Of a stretch of 64,000 nt of DNA, positions 27,453 through 36,975 are shown piece by piece. The notes under the pieces were generated by a model. It was not told the origin of the DNA, ran no database searches, and saw only the letters and a list, made by a program, of their open reading frames with translations. How positions within the stretch are numbered: position 1 is the stretch's first letter; each line of letters starts with the position of its first letter. The stretch lies in NCBI RefSeq assembly GCF_003946485.1, contig NZ_RHOJ01000007.1, positions 53,737-117,736 on the forward strand, given 5' to 3'. The DNA comes from Lacticaseibacillus jixianensis (GTDB lineage Bacteria; Bacillota; Bacilli; Lactobacillales; Lactobacillaceae). Made by a program: the position numbers and the translations under genes.

Positions 27453-27610
27453 CGTTTATCTCCTTCAGTGCTGCAGCGGCATGAGGCAGTTATGGCCGCA
27501 AGCTTGATATATTCCTATTATATGCAACTTGATCACTCGCTGCATCTTTGGGCGCAAATGTGCCGGAAAGCGCACGGGTAAGTTATAATAGCCAAGAAAG
27601 GATGATGGCC

Positions 27611-28057
27611 ATGGATTTAGCACACGGCGTTGACGTTCAAGTCCACCTCGAGACTTTTGTCACTCAAGAAGGCGAGACGGAGCGTCACGTGTTCGACGAA
27701 CCGGGTACGGTCGTCCAGATGGGGGACACGCTGTACGTCCGGTACCGGGAGATCAACGAGCAAGAACACACCGATTATCCCGTCACGCTGAAGCTGCGCG
27801 GGGACGGGTCGGTTCAGTTATCACGGGGGTCCAGCGACGATGACACCCACCTACGGCTGCACTTTGCCAACAACCGGCGGATCTTGACGCGCTATCGGAC
27901 CCCTTACGGCGACATTCCGGTCGAGACCATCACGCCGCGCTTGGACGTACGTTTGACAACCGCCCCTTTGACCGGCGAGATCTACATTGAGTACGAACTG
28001 TTGGCCAATGGTGAGCACCTGGGAAATTATCGCCTGCGATTGCTTTTTACCGCGTGA
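27611..28057 (+). CDS. DUF1934 (YwiB-like) beta-barrel protein
   Basis: A 148-residue soluble protein of the DUF1934/YwiB family, a calycin-like beta barrel of unknown function. Conserved parts are VQVHLETFVTQEGETERHVF, DTLYVRYRE, FANNRRILTRYRTPYGDIPV and IYIEYELLANGEHLGNYRLR. The ATG at 27611 is preferred over two earlier ATGs because AAAGG is 9 nt upstream. It lies 50 bp before rpoE, as in many Firmicutes, and probably shares its transcript. Confidence 0.88.
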   Translation: MDLAHGVDVQVHLETFVTQEGETERHVFDEPGTVVQMGDTLYVRYREINEQEHTDYPVTLKLRGDGSVQLSRGSSDDDTHLRLHFANNRRILTRYRTPYGDIPVETITPRLDVRLTTAPLTGEIYIEYELLANGEHLGNYRLRLLFTA

Positions 28058-28107
28058 GCGCGTATGATTCAAAATAGACTGTATTAACCAGAAAGGGCGT
28101 GTACCGG

Positions 28108-28731
28108 TTGAAACTTGATGTATTTGCCGATGCGAACAAATCGGAATTGTCCATGATCGAGGTGGCACGCGCCATTCTCGAGGAAAAAGGCGACACGATG
28201 GGCTTTGCGGACATCGTAAACGAGATTCAAACCTACTTGGGAAAGAGTGACTCGGAAATCCGTGGGCGCCTGCCGCAGTTTTACACGGACCTCAACGAGG
28301 ACGGGAGCTTTATTTCCTTAGGCGACAACGTCTGGGGCCTGCGGGCGTGGTATCCATACGAATCCGTCGACGAAGAAGTGAACCATCCCGAAGACGAAGA
28401 GGATACACCGCGCCGGAAGAAGCGCAAGAAGGTTAATGCCTTCTTGGCCGACGCCGTGGATGATGATGACGTGATCGACTACAACGATGATGATCCGGAA
28501 GACGACGACTTTGATGCCGCCGACGACACGGAAGACGCCACCGATGACTTTGACGATGACGCTGATGACACTGATGAGACGGATGACGAGGACGACAGCC
28601 TACCTGATGGCATCGAGGGCCAGTTGGCCGAATTCTCCGACGATGACACCGACGACGCTGACGAGGAAGACGCGGACACGCCTGACTTCTCCAGCGATGC
28701 CGATGATGATGACGACAGTAGTGATAAATAG
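28108..28731 (+). CDS. rpoE: RNA polymerase delta subunit
   Basis: A 207-residue delta subunit. The N-terminal HARE-HTH domain is visible as [19 protein letters not shown] and [11 protein letters not shown] (residues 10-90); the rest is a very acidic Asp/Glu-rich tail of about 110 residues. Delta binds core polymerase, raises specificity and helps recycling and responses to NTP levels. The start is taken as TTG at 28108, giving MKLDVFAD, because an in-frame GTG nine bases upstream leaves only 2 nt to AGAAAGGG. A terminator follows. Confidence 0.95.
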   Translation: MKLDVFADANKSELSMIEVARAILEEKGDTMGFADIVNEIQTYLGKSDSEIRGRLPQFYTDLNEDGSFISLGDNVWGLRAWYPYESVDEEVNHPEDEEDTPRRKKRKKVNAFLADAVDDDDVIDYNDDDPEDDDFDAADDTEDATDDFDDDADDTDETDDEDDSLPDGIEGQLAEFSDDDTDDADEEDADTPDFSSDADDDDDSSDK

Positions 28732-28744
28732 ATCAGGCCTCATG

Positions 28745-28780
28745 AATACCCAAGCCGCAGTCGGTTTGGGTATTTTTTTT
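28745..28780 (+). terminator. Terminator of rpoE
   Basis: A 13-bp stem (28745-28757 with 28762-28774, one G-U pair) followed by eight Ts. Confidence 0.93.
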
Positions 28781-28804
28781 GCGTTACAGGGTTTACAATT
28801 CAGT

Positions 28805-28857
28805 TGAAACCGCATACAGCGGTTTTCTCCCCTGCGTCTGGCGCAAGCACAGGCGCA
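28805..28857 (+). other. Two-hairpin leader of the ABC exporter operon
   Basis: GAAACCGC pairs with GCGGTTTTC around ATACA, and CTGCGTCTG pairs with CAGGCGCAG (28831-28857). The second hairpin ends about 11 nt before AAAGGAG of the ATPase gene. TACAAT at 28794-28799 is a possible -10. The first part, GCGGTTTT then CCC, resembles the left box of the dispersed element family, but the match is too short to assign. Confidence 0.4.
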
Positions 28858-28881
28858 GAGGCAACCAAAGGAGATGCACTC

Positions 28882-29667
28882 ATGACAGCAGCAATCACCC
28901 TCGACCACGTTCAAAAAGGGTTCAACGGGCGGCCAGTCCTTAAAGACGTGTCCTTTTCAATCGAACCCGGCACCATTGTGGGCTACATCGGTCAAAACGG
29001 CGCGGGTAAAAGCACGACGGTGAAGATCATCTTGGGTCTGCTGACTCAGGATGCAGGCGAGATCCTGCTCCAAGGGCGGGCCATTGACCGGGAGGACCCG
29101 ACGTATAAGCAGCACATTGGGTATGTGCCCGAGGCCGCCGATATTTTCGATGCGCTGACCGCCAGGGAATACCTGACGCTCATCGGTCAGCTGTACGGGA
29201 TGTCCGAGCAGGCGGCGGGGGTAAAGGCTCAAGCCCTGGCGGAAATTGTTGGCCTCGGGCCCGCTTTTGACCGGCGGGTGGCCGCTTACTCCAAGGGCAT
29301 GCGTCAGCTGGTTTTGATCATCGCCAGCCTCCTGCACGATCCCGACATCCTCTTTTGGGATGAACCCTTGAACGGGCTGGATGCCAATTCGGTGCTGGTC
29401 GTCGAGGAGATCCTGCAGGAGTTGCGCAACCGCGGTAAGACGATCTTTTATTCCAGCCACATCATGGACGTGGTGCAAAAGCTGTCGGATCGGATCATTT
29501 TGCTCAATGAAGGGCGGGTGATCGCGGACGGCAATTTCCAGACCATCGCGGCCAACGCCGACACCAGCCTGCAGCAGCTGTTCAATGACTTGACCGGCTT
29601 TGCCGAGCACGGGGAAAAGGCCAAGCAATTCGTCGATATTGTGACGGAGGCGAACCGCGATGACTAA
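28882..29667 (+). CDS. ABC transporter ATP-binding protein
   Basis: A 261-residue ABC ATPase of the ABC-2 export type: Walker A GYIGQNGAGKSTTVKIILGL, signature AYSKGMRQLVLIIASLLHDP (an altered LSGGQ), Walker B ILFWDEPLNGLD, and switch histidine in IFYSSHIMD. The partner permease follows with an 8-bp overlap. The exported substrate is unknown; peptides, lipids or antibiotics are all possible. AAAGGAG lies 8 nt before the ATG at 28882, behind two hairpins. Confidence 0.9.
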   Translation: MTAAITLDHVQKGFNGRPVLKDVSFSIEPGTIVGYIGQNGAGKSTTVKIILGLLTQDAGEILLQGRAIDREDPTYKQHIGYVPEAADIFDALTAREYLTLIGQLYGMSEQAAGVKAQALAEIVGLGPAFDRRVAAYSKGMRQLVLIIASLLHDPDILFWDEPLNGLDANSVLVVEEILQELRNRGKTIFYSSHIMDVVQKLSDRIILLNEGRVIADGNFQTIAANADTSLQQLFNDLTGFAEHGEKAKQFVDIVTEANRDD

Positions 29668-31297
29668 CACCTTGCCAAAAAGTCTACGCTGGCTGGCGCA
29701 CTTTCGCCCCCTGATCACCCGCATGGGGATCGACTACCCGCAGTTCACGTTGATCATGGCCACCAAGATGACTTTGGCTAACCGGGCGCCGGCCGGCATG
29801 ATGGGACAGCGCAAGCCGAGCAGTCATCCACGGCCGCTGCTTTGGTCTTTTTTCGGCAACTTGCTGGTGGGAGTGATCGTCGGCCTCGTCATGCTGCTGC
29901 CGCTGCCGCTGATCTTGGTGCTGACCCTGTTTTATTCCTTGCTGTTCTTTATGTTCTTTCTCACGATGCTGACGTCATACGCGAGCCTGCTGCTCGATCC
30001 GCATGACCGGCCGGTCTACTCAGTGCGGGGCGTCTCTGATCGCACGCTGAACGCGGCCAAGCTCACCATTGTCGGCCTGTTTCTGGCGGTGACCATGCTC
30101 GCCTTGGCCGTGCCAGGGGCAGTCGTCTTGGGCCTGCGTTTCGGGCCGCTGGTGGCAATTGCCAGTGTGGTCGCGGCCATTTTTCTGGCAGTGCTCAGTC
30201 TGACGTTGGCCCTGTTCATGTACATGCTGGTCCTCCATTATTTCGACGGGGAGAAGCTCAAAAATATTCTGAACGTGGTGCAGATCGGCTTGGCCATTGG
30301 GCTCTACACGGCGGGGCAGCTGCCCAATCTCCTGGGGGTGGACGTGATCAGTGCCGTTCACTTGGAGCTATCCTTAACCGTCGAGTGGTGGGAATTTTTG
30401 GCGGTGCCAATGTGGTTTGCCGGCCTGCCGCTGCTGGCGGCCGGCCAGGTGGAAACACTCAGCCTACTGTTCACCGGCTTGAGCTTAGGGGTGCCAGCGC
30501 TGGCGATGGGGCTGTACCTGCACAACGCTGGCCGCTTCGAGCAGCTGCTGGAGAAGCTGAATCAAAGCTCGGACCGGGTGATCAGAGCGAGCCTCTGGTT
30601 CAGAGCGGCGCGGCAACTGGCCTCGCGCACGCACGAGACGGCGGCCTACTTCACGCTGGGCTGGCGGCAGCTGCAGTCTCAGCGTGACTATAAGTTGCGC
30701 GTTTACCCCCAGCTGGCATATGCCGTCATTATTCCGCTCGTGTTTGCCAGCAGTATTCTGCGCGACACCCACCTGAAGCTGACCGGCATGCTTGGGTACC
30801 TAGGCGTGGCTCTAGTGATCGCGATCCCGGTAGCGATCATCAACCTTAAGTTCTCGGCGCAGCCTGAAGCCATGCAGGTCTTCGCCTACGTGCCGTTTGC
30901 GCACCGCAGTTTGATTCGGCAAAGTGTGGTGCTGGCGCTGTTCATGCGCCTGGTGGTGCCGTTCATTCTGCTGTTCAGCCTCGCTGCCGTTCCCTTCGTG
31001 GGGCTGCGCGGACTGTCTGAAGGGCTGGCGGCCGGGGCGTTCACCCTGCTATTGACCCTGGGCACCGGCCAGCTTCTCCTTCACGGGCTGCCGTTCACCG
31101 AGGAGTTTGTGGCCAGTCGCGGGGCGCAGAACGGCCTAGTGGGCACGGTGGCCATCTTTGGTGGGATGCTTTTGGCAATGGTATTCATCACCACTGGCGT
31201 CCTTTTGAACAGCGTGTGGTTTGATTTAGGCGCGACGGCCGCCTCCGCTGCCCTCAGCTGGCTGTTGATCCGGCACAACCGGGTCCAGCTCGCTTAA
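29660..31297 (+). CDS. ABC transporter permease (ABC-2-like, large)
   Basis: A 545-residue membrane protein with about 12 hydrophobic helices, for example LVGVIVGLVMLLPLPLILVL and VGTVAIFGGMLLAMVFITTG. A cytoplasmic insert runs between about residues 285 and 340. No signature gives the substrate. It overlaps the ATPase gene by 8 bp and ends 47 bp before the pyrG promoter; no clear terminator separates them. The size, about 540 residues, is larger than EcsB-type permeases. Confidence 0.82.
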   Translation: MTNTLPKSLRWLAHFRPLITRMGIDYPQFTLIMATKMTLANRAPAGMMGQRKPSSHPRPLLWSFFGNLLVGVIVGLVMLLPLPLILVLTLFYSLLFFMFFLTMLTSYASLLLDPHDRPVYSVRGVSDRTLNAAKLTIVGLFLAVTMLALAVPGAVVLGLRFGPLVAIASVVAAIFLAVLSLTLALFMYMLVLHYFDGEKLKNILNVVQIGLAIGLYTAGQLPNLLGVDVISAVHLELSLTVEWWEFLAVPMWFAGLPLLAAGQVETLSLLFTGLSLGVPALAMGLYLHNAGRFEQLLEKLNQSSDRVIRASLWFRAARQLASRTHETAAYFTLGWRQLQSQRDYKLRVYPQLAYAVIIPLVFASSILRDTHLKLTGMLGYLGVALVIAIPVAIINLKFSAQPEAMQVFAYVPFAHRSLIRQSVVLALFMRLVVPFILLFSLAAVPFVGLRGLSEGLAAGAFTLLLTLGTGQLLLHGLPFTEEFVASRGAQNGLVGTVAIFGGMLLAMVFITTGVLLNSVWFDLGATAASAALSWLLIRHNRVQLA

Positions 31298-31344
31298 TTC
31301 TTGGCGGTGTATCGGCCGCGAGGAAAACCCAGGGGCCCAATCCC

Positions 31345-31373
31345 TTGACACCCACCCCACTTCCCGGTACTAT
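31345..31373 (+). promoter_or_regulatory. pyrG promoter
   Basis: A perfect TTGACA (31345-31350) is 17 bp from TACTAT (31368-31373). Seven bases further begins GGGCGCC at 31381, so the transcript should start with GGGC, the initial sequence known to allow slippage at Gram-positive pyrG promoters. Confidence 0.9.
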
Positions 31374-31380
31374 ATTGCTT

Positions 31381-31453
31381 GGGCGCCCTGTAGAAATGCA
31401 GGGCCAGACGCTTGCAAGCTCCCTGTTCATCACGAATAGGGAGCTTGTTTTTG
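31381..31453 (+). terminator. CTP-sensing attenuator of pyrG
   Basis: A 10-bp stem, CAAGCTCCCT (31415-31424) with AGGGAGCTTG (31438-31447), is followed by five Ts, before the coding region. The 5' arm is pyrimidine-rich. In B. subtilis low CTP makes RNA polymerase add extra Gs at the GGGC start; the G tract then pairs with the CUCCC arm and blocks termination. All parts of that mechanism are visible here. A further small hairpin, GCCCTG with CAGGGC, lies at 31385-31404. Confidence 0.88.
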
Positions 31454-31515
31454 TTATTTCTCATTGCCGCTTGGGCGGGGCCGGAGCACGGTCCGCTTGC
31501 CTCAACAAATCATAA

Positions 31516-33126
<1,611 letters not shown>

Positions 33127-33139
33127 GCCGCGGCGACTG

Positions 33140-33172
33140 TGTCAACCCCTCTGCGGGTTGGCACTTTTTTTC
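33140..33172 (+). terminator. Terminator of pyrG
   Basis: TGTCAACCC pairs with GGGTTGGCA (one G-U pair), followed by a run of Ts from 33165. Confidence 0.9.
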
Positions 33173-33232
33173 CTCGAGTGCTAGTGCCGTTTTCGTGAAA
33201 GCCGCGGCAGACTGGTGATTTCGGGTTGTGTT

Positions 33233-33259
33233 TTGCCGCTGAGTTCATTAGAATATAAC
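33233..33259 (+). promoter_or_regulatory. Possible murA promoter
   Basis: TTGCCG and TATAAC are 15 bp apart, shorter than ideal. The 130-nt leader that follows contains GCGAAT/ATTCGC and CGCCC/GGGCG inverted repeats and no open reading frame of note. Confidence 0.4.
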
Positions 33260-33388
33260 GGTGAATGCGAATTTTATTCGTATCATCCTACCAGTATTCG
33301 CGTATTTCATGAAGCCATAATTTTAGGCCAGCTTCAGCCTACCTGACCGCCCGAGGGCGAAGTGCTCGTATTAGTGAGGAAAAATTAA

Positions 33389-34687
33389 ATGAAAAATATG
33401 CTGATCCACGGAGGCAAGAAGCTCTCCGGCACCGTTGTGATCGGCGGGGCAAAGAATAGTACCGTGGCGTTGATCCCAGCCGCGATTTTGTCCCGCACCC
33501 CGGTCACCCTTGACTCTGTGCCGGTGATCCAGGACGTTTATAACTTGATGGCCATCCTTGACGAGATGAACGTCAAGTCGACCTTTGACGATTGTGTGCT
33601 CCATATTGATCCGACCCAGATCCAAAACGTCCCGCTGCCCAGCGGGAAAATCAAAAGCCTGCGGGCCTCGTACTACTTCATGGGGGCCCTGCTTGGCCGG
33701 TTTGGGCGGGCGGTCGTCGGCCTGCCGGGCGGGGACGATATTGGCCCGCGCCCCATCGATCAGCACATCAAGGGGTTTGAAGCCCTTGGCGCCTCGGTGA
33801 CGAACGACCACGGCGCGATCGCCATTACTGCCCCTAAGGAAGGCCTTCACGGGGCCCGGATCTTTTTCGATATTTCCTCAGTGGGGGCCACCATCAACGT
33901 GATCTTGGCTGCCGTGACGGCGCACGGCCACACGGTGATCGAAAACGCGGCCAAAGAACCTGAGATCATCGACCTGGCCACGTACCTCAACAATATGGGG
34001 GCCGTGATCCGCGGTGCGGGGACGGATACGATCCGGATCGAAGGCGTGACGCAGCTGGCCGCGCACAATGCCCACACGATCATTCCTGATCGGATCGAAG
34101 CCGGGACTTACCTGGCAATGGCGGCGGCCGTGGGTGACGGGATCAACGTTAAAAATATTATCTCGGAGCACTTGGACGCATTTTTGGCCAAGCTGGAGGA
34201 GATGGGCGTCGTGATGGACGTCGGCGAGGACAGTATCTTCGTTTATCCCTCGGGCGACCTCAAAATGGTGCAGATCAAGACCCTGCCGTATCCGGGCTTT
34301 GCAACCGACTTGCAGCAGCCGGTCACGCCGTTAATGCTGAAAGCGCACGGTGAGGGGATCATCATCGATACTCTCTACCCCAAGCGCGTGCGGCACATTC
34401 CTGAGCTGATCCGGATGGGGGCAGATATTACCGTCGAAAACGACGTGATCATCGTGCATCACGCCGATCACCTGGAAGGGTGTGAAGTCGCCGCTGAAGA
34501 AATTCGGGCCGGGGCCTGCCTCATGACGGCGGGACTGATGGCAGAAGGCGACACCACGATCACCAAAGCGGAGAACATCCTGCGCGGCTACGACCGGGTC
34601 ATCATGAAGCTCCGCGGCCTTGGCGCCGACGTCGAGCTTGTTGACGCGGCGGAACCAGAAGAAACGCCGATGCGCGCCGAAAACTGA
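33389..34687 (+). CDS. murA: UDP-N-acetylglucosamine 1-carboxyvinyltransferase
   Basis: A 432-residue EPT-fold enzyme that transfers enolpyruvate to UDP-GlcNAc, the first committed step of peptidoglycan synthesis and the fosfomycin target. [16 protein letters not shown] is the N-terminal signature. The catalytic cysteine that fosfomycin attacks is expected in the LPGG..IGxRP region near residue 115; here [16 protein letters not shown] (residues about 111-126) shows no cysteine, the acidic residue taking its place. Firmicutes often have two paralogues; this pyrG-linked one corresponds to the murA2/murZ type. GAGG lies 9 nt before the ATG. Confidence 0.95.
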   Translation: MKNMLIHGGKKLSGTVVIGGAKNSTVALIPAAILSRTPVTLDSVPVIQDVYNLMAILDEMNVKSTFDDCVLHIDPTQIQNVPLPSGKIKSLRASYYFMGALLGRFGRAVVGLPGGDDIGPRPIDQHIKGFEALGASVTNDHGAIAITAPKEGLHGARIFFDISSVGATINVILAAVTAHGHTVIENAAKEPEIIDLATYLNNMGAVIRGAGTDTIRIEGVTQLAAHNAHTIIPDRIEAGTYLAMAAAVGDGINVKNIISEHLDAFLAKLEEMGVVMDVGEDSIFVYPSGDLKMVQIKTLPYPGFATDLQQPVTPLMLKAHGEGIIIDTLYPKRVRHIPELIRMGADITVENDVIIVHHADHLEGCEVAAEEIRAGACLMTAGLMAEGDTTITKAENILRGYDRVIMKLRGLGADVELVDAAEPEETPMRAEN

Positions 34688-34716
34688 TTGCAAGTTAGCT
34701 GGCCGCATGATAAAAT
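34688..34716 (+). promoter_or_regulatory. Promoter of rpmE2
   Basis: TTGCAA (34688-34693) and TAAAAT (34711-34716) are 17 bp apart, with TGA before the -10. The -35 begins one base after the murA stop. Confidence 0.75.
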
Positions 34717-34782
34717 GCTAGAGTTGTGTACCACAAGTTATCTCTAGGTCAGGCAATGGCTTAGGGCAAAGGAGAAGATATT

Positions 34783-35037
34783 ATGAAGCAAGGCATCCAC
34801 CCAGATTATCACCCAGTTGTGTTCCTGGACTCCTCGACCGGCTACAAGTTCTTGTCCGGCTCGACCAAGAACTCATCCGAAACCGTTGAATGGGAAGACG
34901 GCAACACGTACCCACTGGTCCGCGTTGAAATTTCTTCCGATTCCCACCCGTTCTACACTGGCAAGCAGAAGTTCAGCAAGGCTGACGGGCGTGTTGATCG
35001 CTTCAACAAGAAGTACGGCTTCACTACCGAGAAGTAA
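34783..35037 (+). CDS. rpmE2: Ribosomal protein bL31, type B (zinc-independent)
   Basis: An 84-residue bL31[21 protein letters not shown] and the C-terminal FNKKYGF are typical. It has no cysteine, so it is the C-minus form that does not bind zinc and, in species with both forms, replaces the zinc form under zinc limitation. AAAGGAGA precedes the ATG. It has its own promoter and terminator. Confidence 0.97.
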   Translation: MKQGIHPDYHPVVFLDSSTGYKFLSGSTKNSSETVEWEDGNTYPLVRVEISSDSHPFYTGKQKFSKADGRVDRFNKKYGFTTEK

Positions 35038-35048
35038 CAGCTACCAGA

Positions 35049-35077
35049 AGGCCGATCCTTTGCGGATGGGCCTTTTT
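35049..35077 (+). terminator. Terminator of rpmE2
   Basis: AGGCC-GATCC pairs with GGAT-GGGCCT, with one mismatch, and ends in five Ts. Confidence 0.92.
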
Positions 35078-35242
35078 GCTGCCCCGGTGCAGGGTTGAAT
35101 CCGGGTGGTGCGGATCAGCAGCGCAATGGCCACAACTAATTCGGTAGCGCGCAAATGCTGGTGGGGTAGGCTTGGGCCGGCTTTTTTCCAAGAATACAAC
35201 TTTTATTTATGAAAGTTGAACCGCTCACGGGAAAATTCGATA

Positions 35243-35352
35243 TATAATAAAAGCATATTAAGGCAGCAATGAACACGCCTTAAGCTTACACATTAACTTA
35301 CACTCCCAAAAAAGTTCCCCCAAACTTTTCCACCAGCGATGGTGGTTTTTTT
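35243..35352 (+). ncRNA. Candidate small RNA in the rpmE2-DUF2238 gap
   Basis: TATAAT at 35243-35248 (poorly spaced TTGAAC at 35216) could start a transcript near 35255. It would hold a hairpin TTAAGGC/GCCTTAA with a 12-nt loop (35258-35283), an unstructured A/C-rich stretch, and a terminator CCACC-agcgat-GGTGG followed by seven Ts (35330-35352). The only reading frame is a four-codon ATG-to-stop. This AT-rich block contrasts with the GC-rich surroundings. A CAACTTT/AAAGTTG hairpin just upstream could be a regulatory site. Confidence 0.45.
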
Positions 35353-35380
35353 GTGCCTCAAGGCTAAACTTCCCGGCAAA

Positions 35381-35496
35381 GTTGCGCCCCCAAGCCCTTT
35401 TGGCCCAAAACGCAGGCGTCCCTGCATCGCGATTTGTGCGCAATTCGAATCGCGGTGAAGGGGCGTTTGCGTGTCCGGGCGCTGCGGGGACGCAAC
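35381..35496. repeat. Dispersed structured element, copy C
   Basis: A 20-position stem (35417-35436 with 35446-35465) has 19 pairs including G-U pairs. It is flanked by GGCCCAAAACGCAGGCG on the left and GGGCGTTTGCGTGTC and CGCAACTAGG on the right, boxes shared with copies A and B. The ends can pair: GTTGCGCCCC with GGGGACGCAAC. It lies in a 560-bp gap without coding genes, 104 bp before the DUF2238-type gene. Confidence 0.8.
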
Positions 35497-35599
35497 TAGG
35501 GTAAATGCGGTTCACTGACTGTGAGTTGGCGGGGTCACGCCTGCCGCGGCTTGCCAAAGGGCCCTGGCTTTCAGTAGACTGAAAGCAAAAGGAGTCAAT

Positions 35600-36253
35600 A
35601 TGACAAAACTATTGAAATGGTTGTACGTCGCAAACGTTGTCGGCGCCTTGCTGTACGTGGCGGTGTGTCTGCCCAAGCTGATGATGGGGACGCCCATTTA
35701 CCCCGGCCAGGCGGGACTGCTCGGGCAGGTGACGGCGGGGCTCTTGCTGAGTCTGTTGCCGCTGGGGAGCGAGCGGCTCTTTCATTTTCGCTTTCCGTTG
35801 GTGCTGAAGCTGATCTACGAGGTGTTCATTCTCTGCTCGGTGCTGCTGGGAACCGGGATGCAGTTCTACAACATCCCGTACTGGGACAAGTTCCTGCATC
35901 TGTTCTCTGCCTCGATGTTGGCAGGCCTTGGGATCGCGATTTTCTGTGCACTGACGCCTAAGGCCCGCCTGAAAACGACCAGCCCGCTGCTGATCGCCTT
36001 GTTTGCCTTCACGTTTGGGACCACGATCGGGGTGTTCTGGGAGTTCTATGAGTTCACCTTCGATGGCCTGTTGGGCCTTAACATGCAGCGCTACATGGCC
36101 GGCGGCGTGGCACTAGCCGGGCGGGCGGCCCTGATGGACACCATGGGGGACCTGTTTGCCGACGTTTTTGGCGCCTTATGCTTGGCCCTGCTGGCCTACT
36201 TCCAGAGCAAAAAAGACGTTGCTTTCTTGGATGCATTCAAGTTCAGCCGCTAA
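35600..36253 (+). CDS. DUF2238-type membrane protein
   Basis: A 217-residue protein with six hydrophobic helices. The pattern YWDKFLHLFSASMLAGLGIA, FGTTIGVFWEFYEFTFDG, NMQRYMAGG and LMDTMGDLFADVFGAL matches the DUF2238/YjdF-like membrane family, with acidic and histidine residues placed inside helices (D, H, E and D of WDxxLH, WExxE and DTMxDLxxD). The arrangement looks like a metal- or proton-linked site, but no function is known. AAAGGAG lies 7 nt before the ATG. Its stop overlaps the convergent SMI1/KNR4 gene by 4 bp, with no terminator between them. Confidence 0.75.
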   Translation: MTKLLKWLYVANVVGALLYVAVCLPKLMMGTPIYPGQAGLLGQVTAGLLLSLLPLGSERLFHFRFPLVLKLIYEVFILCSVLLGTGMQFYNIPYWDKFLHLFSASMLAGLGIAIFCALTPKARLKTTSPLLIALFAFTFGTTIGVFWEFYEFTFDGLLGLNMQRYMAGGVALAGRAALMDTMGDLFADVFGALCLALLAYFQSKKDVAFLDAFKFSR

Positions 36254-36894
36254 CTCAGCGTGCTGAGTTGGGCCTTAAGGGGGGCGGAGAACTCGGCCCA
36301 CCGGTACTGCCTGGCAAAGGCGATTTCGGTCCGCGTCAGGGCTTCGAGCCCCGGCTGCTTGACCCAGTGGACGAGCCATTGCCCGTAGGTTTCTGCTGAA
36401 AGCGCAGTGCGGGCGAAGTCCAAGAGGCCGGGTAAGGCCGCCGCATCGCAGACCAGTGCCGCGTGGGCGAACTCCTGAGGGCTCGGCGCTGGCGGCAGAA
36501 GTGGCGGCTGCCAGGTGAGCTGGGCCAAAAACCCGGGCCAGTCTGGGGCAACCGTGAGCCACTGATCGACTTCCCAGTCGACGTAACGGATCGCCGGCCC
36601 GGGTGTGTTCAGATCAAAACACCAATACTGCGCGCCAGTTTTGGCGAAGGGTAATAAGTGCGCTGGTAGTGGCGAGACCATTTTTGGCCCCACCGCGGCA
36701 AGGGCATGGATCGAGACGCCGGTCAGCGATTCGCTGGTCGGCTCTTTGGTTGGACAGAAAAACTGGCGGGGCCACTGGCCTTTTTCGACCAGCGCGAAGT
36801 AGGCAGCGGGAACGGGAGCGGCGGCTGGAATGGTCGGCAGTCCCGTGATCGGCGTGACTTCTTCGGGCCAAGCAAGCATTGAGATTGCGGACAT
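36250..36894 (-). CDS. SMI1/KNR4 (SUKH) family protein
   Basis: A 214-residue cytoplasmic protein with the SUKH core: AHLLPFAKTGAQYWCFDLNT, then PAIRYVDWEVDQWLTVAPDW. SUKH proteins are often immunity proteins against contact-dependent or polymorphic toxins, though many single copies have other or unknown roles. No toxin gene is next to it. The ATG at 36894 is chosen because AAGGAGG is 7 nt upstream; the frame stays open further but without a site. It is divergent from the unknown protein at 36976, 82 bp away. Confidence 0.75.
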   Translation of the reverse strand: MSAISMLAWPEEVTPITGLPTIPAAAPVPAAYFALVEKGQWPRQFFCPTKEPTSESLTGVSIHALAAVGPKMVSPLPAHLLPFAKTGAQYWCFDLNTPGPAIRYVDWEVDQWLTVAPDWPGFLAQLTWQPPLLPPAPSPQEFAHAALVCDAAALPGLLDFARTALSAETYGQWLVHWVKQPGLEALTRTEIAFARQYRWAEFSAPLKAQLSTLS

Positions 36895-36975
36895 GGAGAT
36901 CCTCCTTCCAGAAGGCGAGATCGACGGGCGGAACGGGCAGTAAAGCAGTATAATTGGGCAGGAGAGTGGAGAAAC

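Noticed and set aside
35269..35283. A four-codon reading frame (ATG AAC ACG CCT TAA) in the candidate small RNA.
   Set aside because: Too short, weak ribosome site, and overlapped by the hairpin arm.
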